Positions 11,748-24,203 are shown, numbered from the stretch's first letter. The stretch is DNA of 64,000 nucleotides from Boswellia sacra (GCA_013180625.2 SNVD02008040.1:62001-126000); one strand, 5' to 3'. The notes: generated by a model not told the origin, from the sequence alone. Numbers and translations: made by a program.

Positions 11748-12064
11748 TGTAAAGTATCAGATATTTTACAAAGCATTAAATGTTTTACTGTCCGTGGTCA
11801 AAGATAAATATTCATCTTGTATAAGGTGGTGATTTGAGAGCTAGAGCTTTCTATAAATATCCCACTGCTCATCCGAACTTTTGGCATTGTGAACAAGAAG
11901 AACAAATTAATCACTCTTACATTTTCTCTCTCCGTTGTCCCATCTTGTCTCCAACCTTTCAATATCTCATCTTCTCCACCATTTAATCTCATTTTTTTCA
12001 TTTACTTATTTCTAATTTCTCTTCTATTAAATTTTCACCATTCCACACGCCATCTTCCTTTCTT

Positions 12065-12155
<91 letters not shown>

Positions 12156-12221
12156 ATTAAAATCATTACAATAATTATATATTATTATAAACATTACACT
12201 TATTCTATACTTAGATTATAA
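11748..12221 (+). mobile_element. 5' LTR of the copia element
   Basis: The sequence starts TGTAAAGTATCAGATATTTT and matches 24612-25025 along its length (shared stretches include AACAAATTAATCACTCTTAC and TTCTCTCTCCGTTGTCCCAT). A TATAAAT-like box lies near 11851. It differs from the 3' copy mainly by a long CA microsatellite. The right end is judged from where similarity to the 3' LTR stops. Confidence 0.8.
12070..12151 (+). repeat. (CA)n microsatellite, about 80 bp
   Basis: A pure CA tract inside the 5' LTR. The partner LTR has only AACACGCGCACGCCCG at the matching place (24935-24950), so the tract grew after insertion of the element. Confidence 0.97.
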
Positions 12222-15200
12222 AATGCTATCAACACGATAGTGTTTTACAGGTATATTTTCTACTTCTATATAAAATTGAAATTATTTGGTTATTCTTGGA
12301 AGTGTGATTGTGGTTGTCATTATTGGATCCTCCACATTAGAAAGCAAGAATACATTATAATTTTAATTAGTTTGTGTTTATTTTACTTTACTTTATTTCT
12401 TATTATATTACCTATCTACTTTGTGTTTATTTACCTCTTTTCATATTATTATAAATAGTGATCATTGCAAACTTGAAATTTGCAAGCAGAGACAAATTAA
12501 AGAACCTAAAGTTCTAAAATTATCAAGTGAACCAGAACTTTCACAAGATGTCCAACTTGAAAAGCCTAGAATTTGTTGACTTAACCCTATAAGGGTATAT
12601 AATATGGGAAACAAATGTTCAATCACATTTATGTGCAGAAAATTTAGAACATACTATAATGGAAGGCAATCGGGCAACTCCATAAGAAAAGCCCAAAGCA
12701 ATGAATTTCATGTGCCACCATCTGTGTGAGGATCTGAAGATCCAATATATTTCTGAAAAGGACCTAATAGTGTTCTGAAAAAGCTTAAAGGAAAGATTTG
12801 ACCACCAAAGGGATGTGTTTCTGCCTATGGCTAAACGTGCATTTGATCACTTCAGATTCCACGATTTTAAATAAGTTTTTGAGTACAATTATGCTCTTTA
12901 TACTATTATTGCAGAATTTAAATTATGTGGTGAAAATATATCTGACTATACTCTGATAGTCAAAACATTGTCCACATGTCATGTCTCGAACATGCTCTAC
13001 AGTAGCAGTATCGAGAGTGTCGTTTTAAGAAGTATTCAGAACTGATTTCTTGTCTTCACCTCACTGAACAACATAATGAGCTATTGATGAAAAATCACCA
13101 TTCACATCCTACTAGCTCTTTACCATTCCCAGATCGAATGCCAGTAATTCTAATGGCCAAGGACGAGGACAAGAAAGAGGATGAGGTAACAGAAATGGTA
13201 ATCATTGAGGCGGCTATAAATCTTAGGGACAAAAAAATGCCCACCAAAGGTGGGAAAGCTATGAGGCAAAATGTTTCAAAGATAAAGGTTCACAAAATAA
13301 ACCTACCAAGAAACGTGAGGAAACTTGTTGTCGATATGGATTACTGGACATTGGTCATATACCTATCGTACGGCCAAACATTTTGTGGATTTGTATCAGG
13401 CCTCTATAAAGGATAAAGGAAAGAATGTTGAGACCAACTATGTTAACGACATAGAAGGTCACACTAATCTTGATATCTTAGATTTCCTTACTGATCTAAA
13501 GGAGGCTATTGGCCAAATGATGTTTGAAGAAAGTGCCCCAGCCAACTGAATAATTGTTGTTTTATTGCATGTTGTAATATATCGTATTATGATATATTTT
13601 ATGTGATGTATGTTTTATATGTGTGTTCTATGTTTCAATGTACCTTTATCTTGTGTAGACTTTTTGTAATAGAGAGGAAGGGACATCAAGGCTTTATATA
13701 AAAATCATAAAGATCTATGTTTGGTTGATAGTGCAACAATTCATACTATTCTTAAACATGAGAAATATTTTCTACAGTTAATCTTTTTGGAAGCAAAGAT
13801 TAACACTATATCAGGGTTCGTTAATTTGATTGAGGGCTCCAGAAGAGCCGCTATAATGTTGGCAAGCGGTACTAAATTATATATTGATGTCTTATATTCA
13901 AGCAAATTCAGAAGGAATTTACTTAGTTTTAAAGATATAAAGCATAATGGATATCATATTGAGACATCTTGTGATAATAATATTGAATTTCTTTATATCG
14001 CTTACAGATGTCCCAGCGCAGAAGAGGATATTAGAAAAGCTTGAAGGTTTCTCTTCTGGATTATATTATACATATATAAAATTCATTAAAACCTATGCAG
14101 TAGTGACTCAGAAGTTCAAAGATCCTAAAACTTTTATGTTGTGACATGACCGTCTTGGTCATTCAAGATTAACAATGATACATAGGATTGTTGAGAATAC
14201 AAATGGACATCCATTAAAGAATCGAAAAATTCTTTTGTCCGATGAAACCATTTGTATTGCTTGTTCACAAGGAAAATTGATTACTAGACCATCTCCTTCT
14301 AAATATTAGTCTTGAATACCCATCATTCTTATAGAGAATTCAAGGGAATATATGTGGACCCATTCATCCATCGAGTGGACATTACTTCATGGTTGTAATT
14401 GATGCTTTTGTATGGTTGTCTCATGTTTGTCTATTGTCAACTAGAAATGTTGCATTTGCTAGACAATTGGCTCAAATCATTAAATTACGGACACATTTTT
14501 TATACCATCCTATTAAATCAATATGTTTGGATAATGTTAGTGAATTTACATCAAAAGTGTTTGATGATTATTTATGTCCTTTGGAATTGATGTTGAGCAC
14601 CCCGTTCCATATGTCCATACCCAAAATGGTTTAGCATAATCACTTAAAAAGCGACTGTAAATAATTTCACGTGCTTTATTATTAAGAATGCAGTTGCCAA
14701 CTTCTACATGGGGTCATGCTATTTTGCATGTTGCATGATTAATTAGATTGAGGCCCACTGCTTATTATGAGTATTCACAATAACAACTTGTACTTGACCA
14801 ACAACCCAATATATCACATTTAAGAATTTTTGTTTGTGTCGTTCAAGTTCCCATTGCACCATAGAAGAGGACAAAAATGGGGCCTCAATGTCAATTGGGG
14901 ATTTATGTGGCTTATAATTCTCCTTCTATTATTAGAAATTTGGAACCCACAACAAGCGATCTTTTCACCGCACAATTTGCGGATTATCATTTTGATGAGA
15001 CAATTTTCCCACATTTAGGGAAATAGAAAATGCCTCATGAAGTTAGGGATATGCCTCTTGAAGTAAGGCAAGAGCTTTCTTGGAATGTAGAAACATTGTC
15101 TCGTCTTGATCCTCCCATACCTCAATGTGAAAATGAAGTACGAAGGATGATACATATTCAGAATATTGCTAATCAGATGCCGAATGCTTTTACTAACGCA

Positions 15201-17017
15201 GCTAAGATAACAAAATCACATATATATGCTGCGAATGCATTGGCACGAATAGAGATCCCTATTAAACAAACTCCCTAAGCAACAATGAATAATCAGTCTG
15301 TTACACGCCTAAAGCATGGTAGATTGCTTGGATCAAAGAATGTTGTCCCCCGAAAAAGAAAAGCGGTAAATATCAGTCCTACTGAAAATAATGATCGAGC
15401 TAAAGAATCTACATTTTCTAATTTATCTCCTAAAGAGATAAATGTTTCTATGTATTATACTAGAGAAATGTGGAATCATGATGAAATTGTCATCGACAAC
15501 ATATTTTCATTTGCAGCAGCCACTAATACTATGAATGATGATTTTGAACCACATTTAGTGGATGAATGTAAGCAAAGGCATGACTAGCCTAAATGGAAAG
15601 AAGCAATTCACTCAGAATTAGCTTTCTTGGCTAAATATGACATTTTTGGACCTGTAGTTCGGACGCTAACTGATGTAAAACCTGTTGGATATAAATGGGT
15701 GTTTATTAGAAAATGAAATGAGAAAAATGAGATTGTCAGATATAAAACCCGTTTAATGGCTCAAGGTTTTTCTCAAAGACTGGGTATTGATATTAATGAA
15801 ACTTACGTCGTGGTAATGGATATACAATCACTTTTAGATATTTGATCAGTTTGGCAATCTCAAAAAAACTTCACATGTGCTATATGGGTGTGGTTACTAC
15901 TTACCTGTATGGTGAATTAGATTTGACATATAAATGAAACTTCTTGAAGGATTTTAATTGCCTGAAGCAATTAAAACATAACCCAGAAGCATGCATTCAC
16001 TCAAATTGCAAAGATTCCTACATGGATTGAAACAATCAAGGCGAATGTGGTTCCATCGCCTTAGTGAATACTTAATTAAAGAGGGATACATTAATGATTC
16101 CATATGCCCTTGTGTATTTATGAAGAAGTCAAAATCTGGTTTAGCTATTATACTAGTATATGTTGATGACATGAATTTAATTGGGACTCTTGAAGAGGTC
16201 TAGAATGCTGTTGAATATTTGAAAAGAGAATTTGAAATAAAAGACTTAGCAAAAACAAAATATTATCTTGGCCTACAGATCGAGCATAGTTCAACCAGTA
16301 TACTTGTTCATCAGTCAGCATATACAAAAAAGATCTTAAAACGGTCCAACATAGATAAAGCTCATCCATTGAGTACCCCAATGGTGGTTCAATCCCTTAA
16401 TCCCAAAAAGGATCTATTCCATCCTAAAGAAGATGATGAACAAATTCTTGGTCCAGAAGTACCGTATCTGAATGCTATAGATGCATTAATGTATCTGGTA
16501 CAGTGTACAAGGCTAGATATTACATTTGTAGTAAATTTATTAGCAAAATTTAGTTCTGCGCCTATTAGACGGCTTTAGAATGGGATTAAACATATTTTTT
16601 GTATCTTCAGGGAACCACTAGTTTGGGATTATTCTTTTCATATGAGCTTTCTGAAAATCATGGTATAGTTGGATATGTTAATGTTGGTTTTTTTATCTTA
16701 TCCTTATAGAGCTCGATCTCAAACTGGATTCTTACCTATAATAGGACCGCAATTTTATGGCGTTCTATAAAGCAAATTTTGGTTGCTACTTCTTCTAATC
16801 ATTTTGAAATCCTTGTATTATATGAAGCTAGTCGAGAATGTGTATGATTATGGTCTGTTATTCAACAAATCCAAAATTTATGCAGATTATCTCCTACAAT
16901 AGATCCTCCAATAATTATATTTGAAGATAATGTAGCTTGCATAGTATAAATTAGGCGAGGATATATCAAAGGAGAGCAACCAAACATATTTCTCCAAAAG
17001 TTTTTCTACACGCATGA
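12222..17017 (+). pseudogene. copia (Ty1-like) gag-pol remnant, 5' and central part
   Basis: Fragments appear in copia order (protease, integrase, reverse transcriptase, RNase H) but are broken by many stops and shifts. They are a gag region (about 12480-13310), a degenerate CCHC knuckle (about 13325-13375), a protease active-site motif LVDSAT (about 13727-13744), an integrase region with an HDRLGH zinc-finger part (about 14145-14165) and a core (14380-14640), reverse transcriptase with YVDD (about 16159-16170) within 15590-16580, and RNase H (16600-17012). The integrase-before-RT order identifies copia. The RNase H reading is cut after THD by the Ty3 insertion and resumes at 24204. Confidence 0.88.
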
Positions 17018-17476
17018 TGTGACGAACTGGGCCAGGGACTCAAACCCCGTCTCCGGACTCAAACCCGGTCAAACCCATTCATACAAGTCCAACGTATTGT
17101 CCGCTTTGGCCTGGGACTCAAACCCGAACGACCTCATGGCTTTGTTCCACCAAGCGGACGTGTCCCCCACTGGAACCCGGGACCTCCCTCAAAGGCTCCC
17201 AAAGTTCATCATGAGTACCAGTCATACAATGATTTTTGGGAATTGTCTTGATTCTTCTAGCTTGTTATGGAAGATTTTGTTAGGTGACTAGCAGATGATG
17301 TATTGCTTTTAGTCACCAATTTATGTAAAAATTAAATTTGAACATATAGTCATAATTTGTAATGAATTCATGTGATATATATATATATGAAAAAAAATGA
17401 GATATTGATGTCTATTTATTATTTTCTTAATCAATCACCCCTAAAGTCTCTAAATAAGAGATGTTAGGGTGTGACA
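17018..17476 (+). mobile_element. 5' LTR of the Ty3 element, chimeric and shortened
   Basis: The right part (17226-17476) matches the end of the 3' LTR (23948-24198) with about ten differences by eye, and both end TGACA. The left 208 bp (17018-17225) begin TGTGACGAACTGGGCC and have no counterpart in the 3' LTR, which begins TGTGGAGTTTC. The left edge still borders the target duplication CATGA (17013-17017). The 5' LTR has therefore lost most of its family sequence and gained a foreign left end. Confidence 0.75.
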
Positions 17477-17479
17477 GAG

Positions 17480-17491
17480 TGGTATCAGAGC
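17480..17491 (+). promoter_or_regulatory. primer binding site of the Ty3 element (initiator Met tRNA)
   Basis: TGGTATCAGAGC lies 3 bases after the 5' LTR end and is the standard plant site complementary to the 3' end of initiator methionine tRNA. Confidence 0.93.
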
Positions 17492-17653
17492 GTAGGCTTT
17501 ACTGTGGACCTGTGAAAATGATGTAGATGGTCTGGGAGGGGTAGAGTCATGTTTGTGTGCTTGCATGTGCCTTGAGTAGCTGTTTATTATGTTTCTGTTC
17601 CATATGTGATAGAATTCTGTCACTTATGTTTTTGCCATTGATAAAATTAGATA

Positions 17654-18676
17654 ATGAGTTCTCATACACGAAGTGCTTCGAGTTCCAACCTACCTAAGGG
17701 TGGTGAGAGGTCGGAGTTTTACAGGGCCATGAGAGATGTGGCCAATACATTGGCAGAAACAGTGGCAAACATAGTTAGGGAGACTCTTCGTGTTAACCCA
17801 CCACCACCACCTCCTCAACCGGTATTAGAGGCGGGTGTCGACAACCGAATGAAGAATGCACTTAGAGAAGTCCAACGCCACAATCCACCTATTTTTAATA
17901 GGGAGCCCGATCCAAATGTTGTAGAAGATTGGCTTATACGAGTTGAGCGCCTCTTTAATCTTCTGTAAGTTGAAGAAGATTTACGGGTTAGGGTGGCAAC
18001 TCATCTGTTGACAGGAGAGGCATTGCAGTGTTGGACATCGGTTGAGCTTATCAGAGCGTAGGCAAACATCCTTATATAGAGAGACTTCTTTACTGCTTTT
18101 CTAGATAAATATTTTCCTACGGTTTTTCAGGACTAAAAGGAAAATGAGTTTATATACTTGACACAGAGGAATATGACAGTGCAACAATATGAGGCACGAT
18201 TTACTGCCTTGTCCCATTTTGTACCTGGTTTGGTAGCGGATGAGGCTAGTAAGGCTTAGAGATTTCAAAAGGGGCTGAGAGATGACATTAGACCCTCAGT
18301 TGCAGTGTTTAGATTGATGATGTACTCCGATGTAATGGAGACCACCTTAGTTGCAGAACAGGAAATATCCCAAAGTCACAGGGTGGGGGGTATTGGTACA
18401 CCTTCGAGAGGAGTGTGACAGGATGATCGTTTAGCTAAAAGACAAAGAACTCAGTCCAGTAGGACTTCCTTTAATTCTCAGTCTCATCAACTGCAGTCTC
18501 AAGGCTCCATGTTAAGTGGGTCTTCGCAGAGTCAGAGAGTTTGCTATGGGTGTGGGAAGCCAGGCCATTTGCTACGTCAGTGTACCGGATGTTTTAGATG
18601 CGGACAATATGGTCACATGCAACGGGATTGTCCAGCATGGATGAGAGGTTCTCAGAGTGCCACGAGTCAGACCTAA
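17654..18676 (+). pseudogene. Ty3/gypsy gag remnant
   Basis: The reading opens at the ATG at 17654 and runs in frame to a stop at 17966, with further stops at about 18059, 18135 and 18257. A proline-rich spacer is followed by the capsid-like region. Near the C-terminus are two CCHC zinc knuckles, [14 protein letters not shown] (18543-18584) and [14 protein letters not shown] (18591-18632). Gag would form the virus-like particle and bind element RNA; this copy cannot make a full protein. Confidence 0.87.
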
Positions 18677-18748
18677 TCGACTCCTTGACAAGGGTCAGGG
18701 TCACAGTCTAGACCACCGTTTCAGGGACGTCATACTCAATCACATCAG

Positions 18749-19340
18749 ATGTCTCAGAGGTCTCAGGTAGCTTCTTCTCAATCTGTTAGGCCTCCAAGAT
18801 TAGATCAGAGCACTAGACCTCAAGGACAGATGACTCAGGGACGAGTTTTTGCTCTGACTCAGCCGATAGAGCCTGCAGACCACAGGGTTGTGGGAGGTAC
18901 ATTATTGATTTTTAACGCATGGGATCGTGTTTTATTTGATTCTGGAGCTACTCATTCTTTTATATCTACCCATTTTGCATCTGCATTAAGAGTCTGATTT
19001 GTTAGACTCTGTATTGCATGTGGAGCCACCTATAGGTAGTATTCTAGAGGTTGGGAGGATATGTCGTTCCTATATGCTAGAGATCAATGTCCACAGGTTG
19101 TCATTTGATTTGATACTTATGGATTTCACTGAGTATGATGTGATATTAGGAATGGATTGGTTGTCCGCTTATCGAGTTATATTAGATTGTCACAAGAAGA
19201 AAGTGATCATCCACACGCCAAAGGGCATCGTTGTCAATTTTTATAGGGACAAATATGCATTATCGCATTACCCTTTGCTTGGTTCGCAAAAACAAGAAAG
19301 GGGTCAGGAGCATGATAATAAGTATATTGGTAGAAGAGAC
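18749..19340 (+). pseudogene. Ty3/gypsy aspartic protease region
   Basis: The active-site motif DSGATHSF (18938-18961) lies near the end of one open stretch, which a stop closes at 18997. The rest of the domain, including the VILGMDWL motif (about 19141-19164), continues in another frame. A frameshift and a stop therefore inactivate it. Confidence 0.85.
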
Positions 19341-19559
19341 TAATAAAGGGGTTTCTGAACTTCCTCATGTGGTGAGTGATTTTCCTGATGTTTTTCCTGA
19401 AGAATTACCCGGGTTACCTTCAACTAAAGAAGTGGAGTTTGCCATCGAGGTGTATCCAGGTGTAGCACCCATATCAGTTGCTCCTTATCAAATGGCTCTA
19501 GCAGAGTTGAGGAGCTAAAGCTGTAAATAGAAGAATTGTTAGAGAAAGGATTCATCCGA

Positions 19560-20720
19560 CCTAGCACTTCTCTTTGGTGCAGCAGCATTGTTTGTGAAGA
19601 AGAAAGATGGTTCATTGCGTTTATGCATCGATTACAGGCAGTTAAATCGGGTTACAATGAAAAACAAATATCCTTTACCTAGGATTGATGGTTTGTTCGA
19701 TCAGCTAAGAGGATCTTGTTGTTTTTCCAAAATAGATCTTCGTTCAGGTTATCATCAATTGAGAATAAAGGAAGAAGACATACCCAAGACTGCTTTTCGT
19801 ACCCGGTATGAGCATTATGAGTTTCTGGTCATGCCAATTGGACTGACTAATGCTCCTGCTGCCTTTATGGATTTGATGAACCGTGTTTTCAGACCTTACT
19901 TAGACCAATTTGTGATTGTGTTTGTGGATGATATCCTTATTTATTCTTCATCTGAAGTTGAACATGAGCAACATCTACGTATAGCACTTCAAACATTGAG
20001 AGAGCATCGTCTTTATGCCAAGCTGAGTAAATGTGAATTTTGGCTATTAGAAGTAAAAATTTTAGGCCATGTGGTGTCAAAACAAGGAATCTCAGTGGAC
20101 CCATCGAAAGTAGAGACAGTTATGAAATGGGAACGACCGAAGAATGTGTTTGAAGTACGCAGCTTCTTGGGTTTAACAGGATACCATCAGCGTTTTGTTG
20201 AGAACTTTTCTCGATTGGCTGCACCAATGACCAGGTTAACAAGGAAAGGAGTCAAATTCGAGTGGAATGATGCATGTGAACAAGCATTCCAAGAATTGAA
20301 GAAAAGATTGACTTCAGCACCTATCCTTATGATACCACAACGTGGAATTGATTATGTGGTATTCACTAATGCTTCCTTGGATGGATAGGGTGTGTGTTAA
20401 TAGGGTCGGGTTGTAGCCTATACTTCTCGTCAGTTGAAACCTCACGAGGAGGATTATCCCACTCATGACCCAGAACTGACGGCGGTAGTATATGCTTTGA
20501 AAATTTGGCGACATTATCTGTATGGCAAGAGATTTGAAGTCTTTTGTGATCATAAAAGTTTGAAATACATTTTCACCCAGAAAGACTTAAACTTGAGACA
20601 GTGAAGATGGATGGAGTATTGGGAAGACTATGATTTCTCTATCCAGTATCATCCAGGCAAGGCAAATGTGGTGGCTGACGCATTAAGTAGAAAGTCGAGG
20701 GCCATGGTTAGTGCGATGAT
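19560..20720 (+). pseudogene. Ty3/gypsy reverse transcriptase-RNase H region
   Basis: The best preserved part is an 800-bp open stretch (19588-20388) with the RT signatures [18 protein letters not shown], and catalytic FVDDIL at 19921-19938. RNase H follows (about 20330-20600) with stops at 20386 and 20398 and again near 20601. The fingers/palm order and protease-RT-RNase H-integrase layout are typical of Ty3. One stop lies just upstream (about 19516). Confidence 0.9.
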
Positions 20721-20879
20721 AGGAGCGTGGAGCATGTTGCGGTCTGTTTATGATTATGATATTTTAGTTGAGGATCACGGAGATCAAATTCGCCTTTTTA
20801 CACTTGTTGCCCAACCGTCTCTTGTGCATAGAGTGATTGAGTTGCAACATCAAGATTTAGAGACTAGAGCTTTGTATGA

Positions 20880-22265
20880 GCAAGTGTTACACGGTGATAG
20901 AAGTGTGGATTAGACAATTGGTTCTGATGGGAGTCTACGATTCAAGGGCAGGATCTTTGTTCCATCAAATAAAGAGTGTAAAAATGATATTCTTAAGGAA
21001 TTTCATCATTCTAAATTCGTTGTTCATTCTGGTGGTGCCAAGATGTATCATGATTTACGTCATCAGTTTTGGTGGGAAGGAATGAAAAGGGATGTTGCTG
21101 AATATGTGGCTAGATGCCTTACTTGTCAACAAGTGAAGGTTGAGCATCAAAGACCTGCAGGATTACTCCAACCATTGCCTGTAGTAGAGTGGAAGTGGGA
21201 TCACATCACCATGGATTTTGTTACTGGATTACCACGTTCTGTAAAAGGGAAAGATGCAATATGGGTGATTGTGGATAGGTTGACCAAAGTATCACACTTT
21301 CTTCCTATATGTACAACCGATTCAGTGGATGTTTTGAGTCGACTGTACATTAAAGAATTGTGAGACTGCATGGAGTCCCAGTTTCAGTGGTGTCAAACAG
21401 AGATCCCAGGTTTACTGCTCAATTTTGGCAAAGCCTTCAAAGAGCTATGGGCACTTAGTTGTTATTTAGTACAGCCTTCCACCCTCAAACTGATGGTCAA
21501 TCAGAGCGTACTATTCAAATTTTGGAAGATATGTTGAGGGCTTGTGTGATGGATTTCCAAAATAATTGGGAGGATCATCTACCACTTGTGGAATTTGCAT
21601 ACAACAATAGCTATCAGTCAGGTATTGGAATGACACCTTTTGAGGCACTCTATGGTAGATCGTGTAGGTCTTCTTTATGTTGGATAGAAGTGGGAGAAGC
21701 TACCTTATTAGGACCGGAACTTATACGAGAGACAACTGAAAAGGTGAAGTTGATACGTCAACATTTACTTACAGCCCAAAGTCGACAGAAAAGCTATGCA
21801 GACAAAAGGAGACGATCGTTAGAATTCAAAGTGAGTGACCATGTGTTTTTAAAGGTGTCTTCGTGTAAGGGCTTGATGCGTTTCGGACAGAAAGGTAAAC
21901 TTGCTCCACGCTACATTGGTCCGTTTGAAGTCCTAAGGCGGGTTAGCGAAGTAGCTTATGAACTAGCATTGCCGCCACGATTAGCGAGGATTCATAACAC
22001 ATTTCATGTATCGATGCTAAAGAAATATGAGCCTAACCCATCACATGTGATAGATTGGAATGAGTTGGATATTCAACAAGATGTTTCGTATGAAGAGATT
22101 CCTATTCAAATCTTGGACTCAAGAGTACAAGTCCTACGTGGCAAGTCCATCCCATTACTCAAGGTCTTGTGGAAGCATCATGATGTTGAAGAGGCCATAT
22201 GGGAGTTAGAGTCAAAGATTCAAAGAAAATATCCAGAGCTTTTAACTGCGAGAGATAATTTCTGA
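20880..22265 (+). pseudogene. Ty3/gypsy integrase with C-terminal chromodomain-like end
   Basis: The HHCC zinc-binding part lies at about 20997-21140 (HH at the start, CLTC near 21115). The catalytic core follows (MDFVTG at about 21211, then 21459-21650). The GPF/Y-type region is near 21920, and a chromodomain-like end carries VLWKHHDVEEAIWE (22168-22209). This end points to a chromovirus of the Tekay/Del group. Frame breaks occur at about 20911-21043 and 21361-21459. Confidence 0.88.
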
Positions 22266-22300
22266 CTCATATTTTTAAACTTCGAGGACGAAACTTTTTT

Positions 22301-22312
22301 AGGAGGGTAGGT
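22301..22312 (+). promoter_or_regulatory. polypurine tract of the Ty3 element
   Basis: AGGAGGGTAGGT directly precedes the TG that opens the 3' LTR. It would prime plus-strand DNA synthesis. Confidence 0.85.
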
Positions 22313-23067
22313 TGTGGAGTTTCAAAAGAAAATTTAATATATATATATATGCATTTATATATTGCAAAATTTAGAAATTTTGTTTAAAGGATGGAATGGG
22401 TTGGAACTTGGTGGATCTAGGCCCATGAGTCAAGGCCCTATGTTATATAAGAGAGGGTTTTCTAGAACTAAGAGGAAGAAAAAAAGGAGAGAAGAGTTCA
22501 CAGTTCAAGGAAGAGAAGAAGAGAAAAAGATGAAGAAAAAGGAGAGGGAAGAAAAGAGAGGGAAAATTTCAAAGAAGTTTAGCTTGGAAAAGAAGTAGGG
22601 GTTTCTAACACTATATTTAATTCATCTTATGTGTTTTATTGTCAAATTGATATTAGTTGTTATGCATGTGATTTGTTTTAACTTAATTTCTTGGTTGCTT
22701 GGATGATGAATTATGAGTGAAACTACTTATTGTAAGTTGATTGTTGTAGTTGAATGAGGAATTATATGTGAAAATTTAAGTGTTGATGAAGGGAAGTAGA
22801 GATGTTTTTGTGAGAAGTGTAATTCATGTGACTGTCTTATGTTGATTGAGTTGATGCATTTTTATGGATTGAGAATCGCATGATTTCTCATTTGTTTAGG
22901 AAAGTAGACATATTAAGCTTTAATTAGCCGTTGATTTCGTTGAATTTGGAGTTAAAATGGATTTTTGATGAATTTTTGAAGTTAGAGGTCAAAATCTGGA
23001 AATGGAAATGGGGAAACCGACTTAATGTAATAGGTTCGCACGACCGAATTCAGTTTCTGCCATTTCT

Positions 23068-23165
23068 CTCGACACCACTCGACACTTTCTTGTCGAGTGT
23101 TGAGTGAACAGTGTCGAGTGCACAGTGAACAGTACTGTCGAGTGAACAGTGTCGAGTGTCGAGCG
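23068..23165 (+). repeat. TGTCGAGTG/GAACAGTGTCGAG motif cluster in the LTR
   Basis: At least five copies of TCGAGTG or its inverse CACTCGA lie within 100 bp, alternating with GAACAGT. The same core recurs in the hAT element at 10128-10400. Confidence 0.85.
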
Positions 23166-23286
23166 AAATTACAGAACTATCCCAAATTGACTGTACACTT
23201 CCCAAAAAGTCTTGGATTTTGCATAAAAATTGCATTTTCTTGAGATTTATCATAGTAAGGATATTGAAAGGTTGTTAATGTATGCA

Positions 23287-23545
23287 TTAGACCTTGGATG
23301 GGCTGTTTTGCATACGGATCCAAGGAGAATGCGGAGATAAAAAAGATGTGTTGGACCTTGGATGGACCGTTTTGTCTACGGATCTAAGGGGAACACAAGT
23401 TCTATAAACATGATGTGTTGGACCTTGGATGAACCTTTTTGTCTACGGATCCAAGGGGAACACAAGTTCTATAAACATGATGTGTTGGATCTTAGATGGG
23501 CCGTTTTGTATACGGATCCAAGGGGAACACGACTATAAACTTGAC
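23287..23545 (+). repeat. 67-bp tandem repeat, four copies, in the LTR
   Basis: Units start at 23287, 23351, 23418 and 23485 (periods 64, 67, 67). Each holds TTGGACCTTGGATGG, an ACGGATCCAAGG box and, in the central copies, TTCTATAAACATGATGTG. Confidence 0.93.
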
Positions 23546-23719
23546 GTGCAAATGAACATAATTATTGGATTTATTATTATTGGGTGTGTAATTTTGTACT
23601 TGAGTAGTTGTTGAATGCGTGTGATTTTATACAATGTTAGGATTTTCCTACTGGGCGTTATGCTCACCCCCTCCCTCCACAGGTACACAGAAGAATGGTC
23701 ATTCTAGTGATGTTCCAGA

Positions 23720-24111
23720 GCTTTCCTAGAGAGTCTGGAGTCTGCATGCTACAATGATTTTTGGGAATTGTCTTGATTCTCCTAGCTTGTTATGGGAGAT
23801 TTTGTTAGATGACTAGCAGATGATGTATTGCTTTTAGTCACCAGTTTATGTAAAAATTAAATTTCAACATATAGTCATAAGTTGTAATGAATTCATGTGA
23901 TATATATATATATATGCTTTCCTAGAGAGTCTGGAGTCTGCATGCTACAATGATTTTTGGGAATTGTCTTGATTCTCCTAGCTTGTTATGGGAGATTTTG
24001 TTAGATGACTAGCAGATGATGTATTGCTTTTAGTCACCAGTTTATGTAAAAATTAAATTTCAACATATAGTCATAAGTTGTAATGAATTCATGTGATATA
24101 TATATATATGA
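23720..24111 (+). repeat. 196-bp tandem duplication inside the 3' LTR
   Basis: 23720-23915 and 23916-24111 are nearly identical, each starting GCTTTCCTAGAGAGTCTGGA and ending in a TATATATA run. The duplication is recent relative to the element. Whether the 5' LTR ever had it cannot be told, because that LTR is truncated within the unit. Confidence 0.95.
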
Positions 24112-24203
24112 AAAAAAAAAGAGATATTGATGTCTGTTTATTATTTTCTTAATCAATCACCCCTAAAGTCTCTAAATAAGATATGTTAGGGCGTGACACA
24201 TGA

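Larger units (their letters stand above)
22313..24198 (+). mobile_element. 3' LTR of the Ty3 element, 1886 bp
   Basis: It starts TGTGGAGTTTC and ends GTGACA, followed by the target duplication CATGA (24199-24203). Inside are a purine-rich transcript-start zone (22450-22600), TGTCGAGTG repeats (23068-23165), a 67-bp tandem repeat (23287-23545), a CTACTGGGCGTTATGCTCAC motif typical of this LTR group (about 23649-23668), and an internal 196-bp duplication (23720-24111). Confidence 0.9.

Noticed and set aside
22362..22598. 78-codon frame at the start of the 3' LTR
   Set aside because: The Lys/Glu/Arg-rich translation comes from the purine-rich transcript leader of the LTR.
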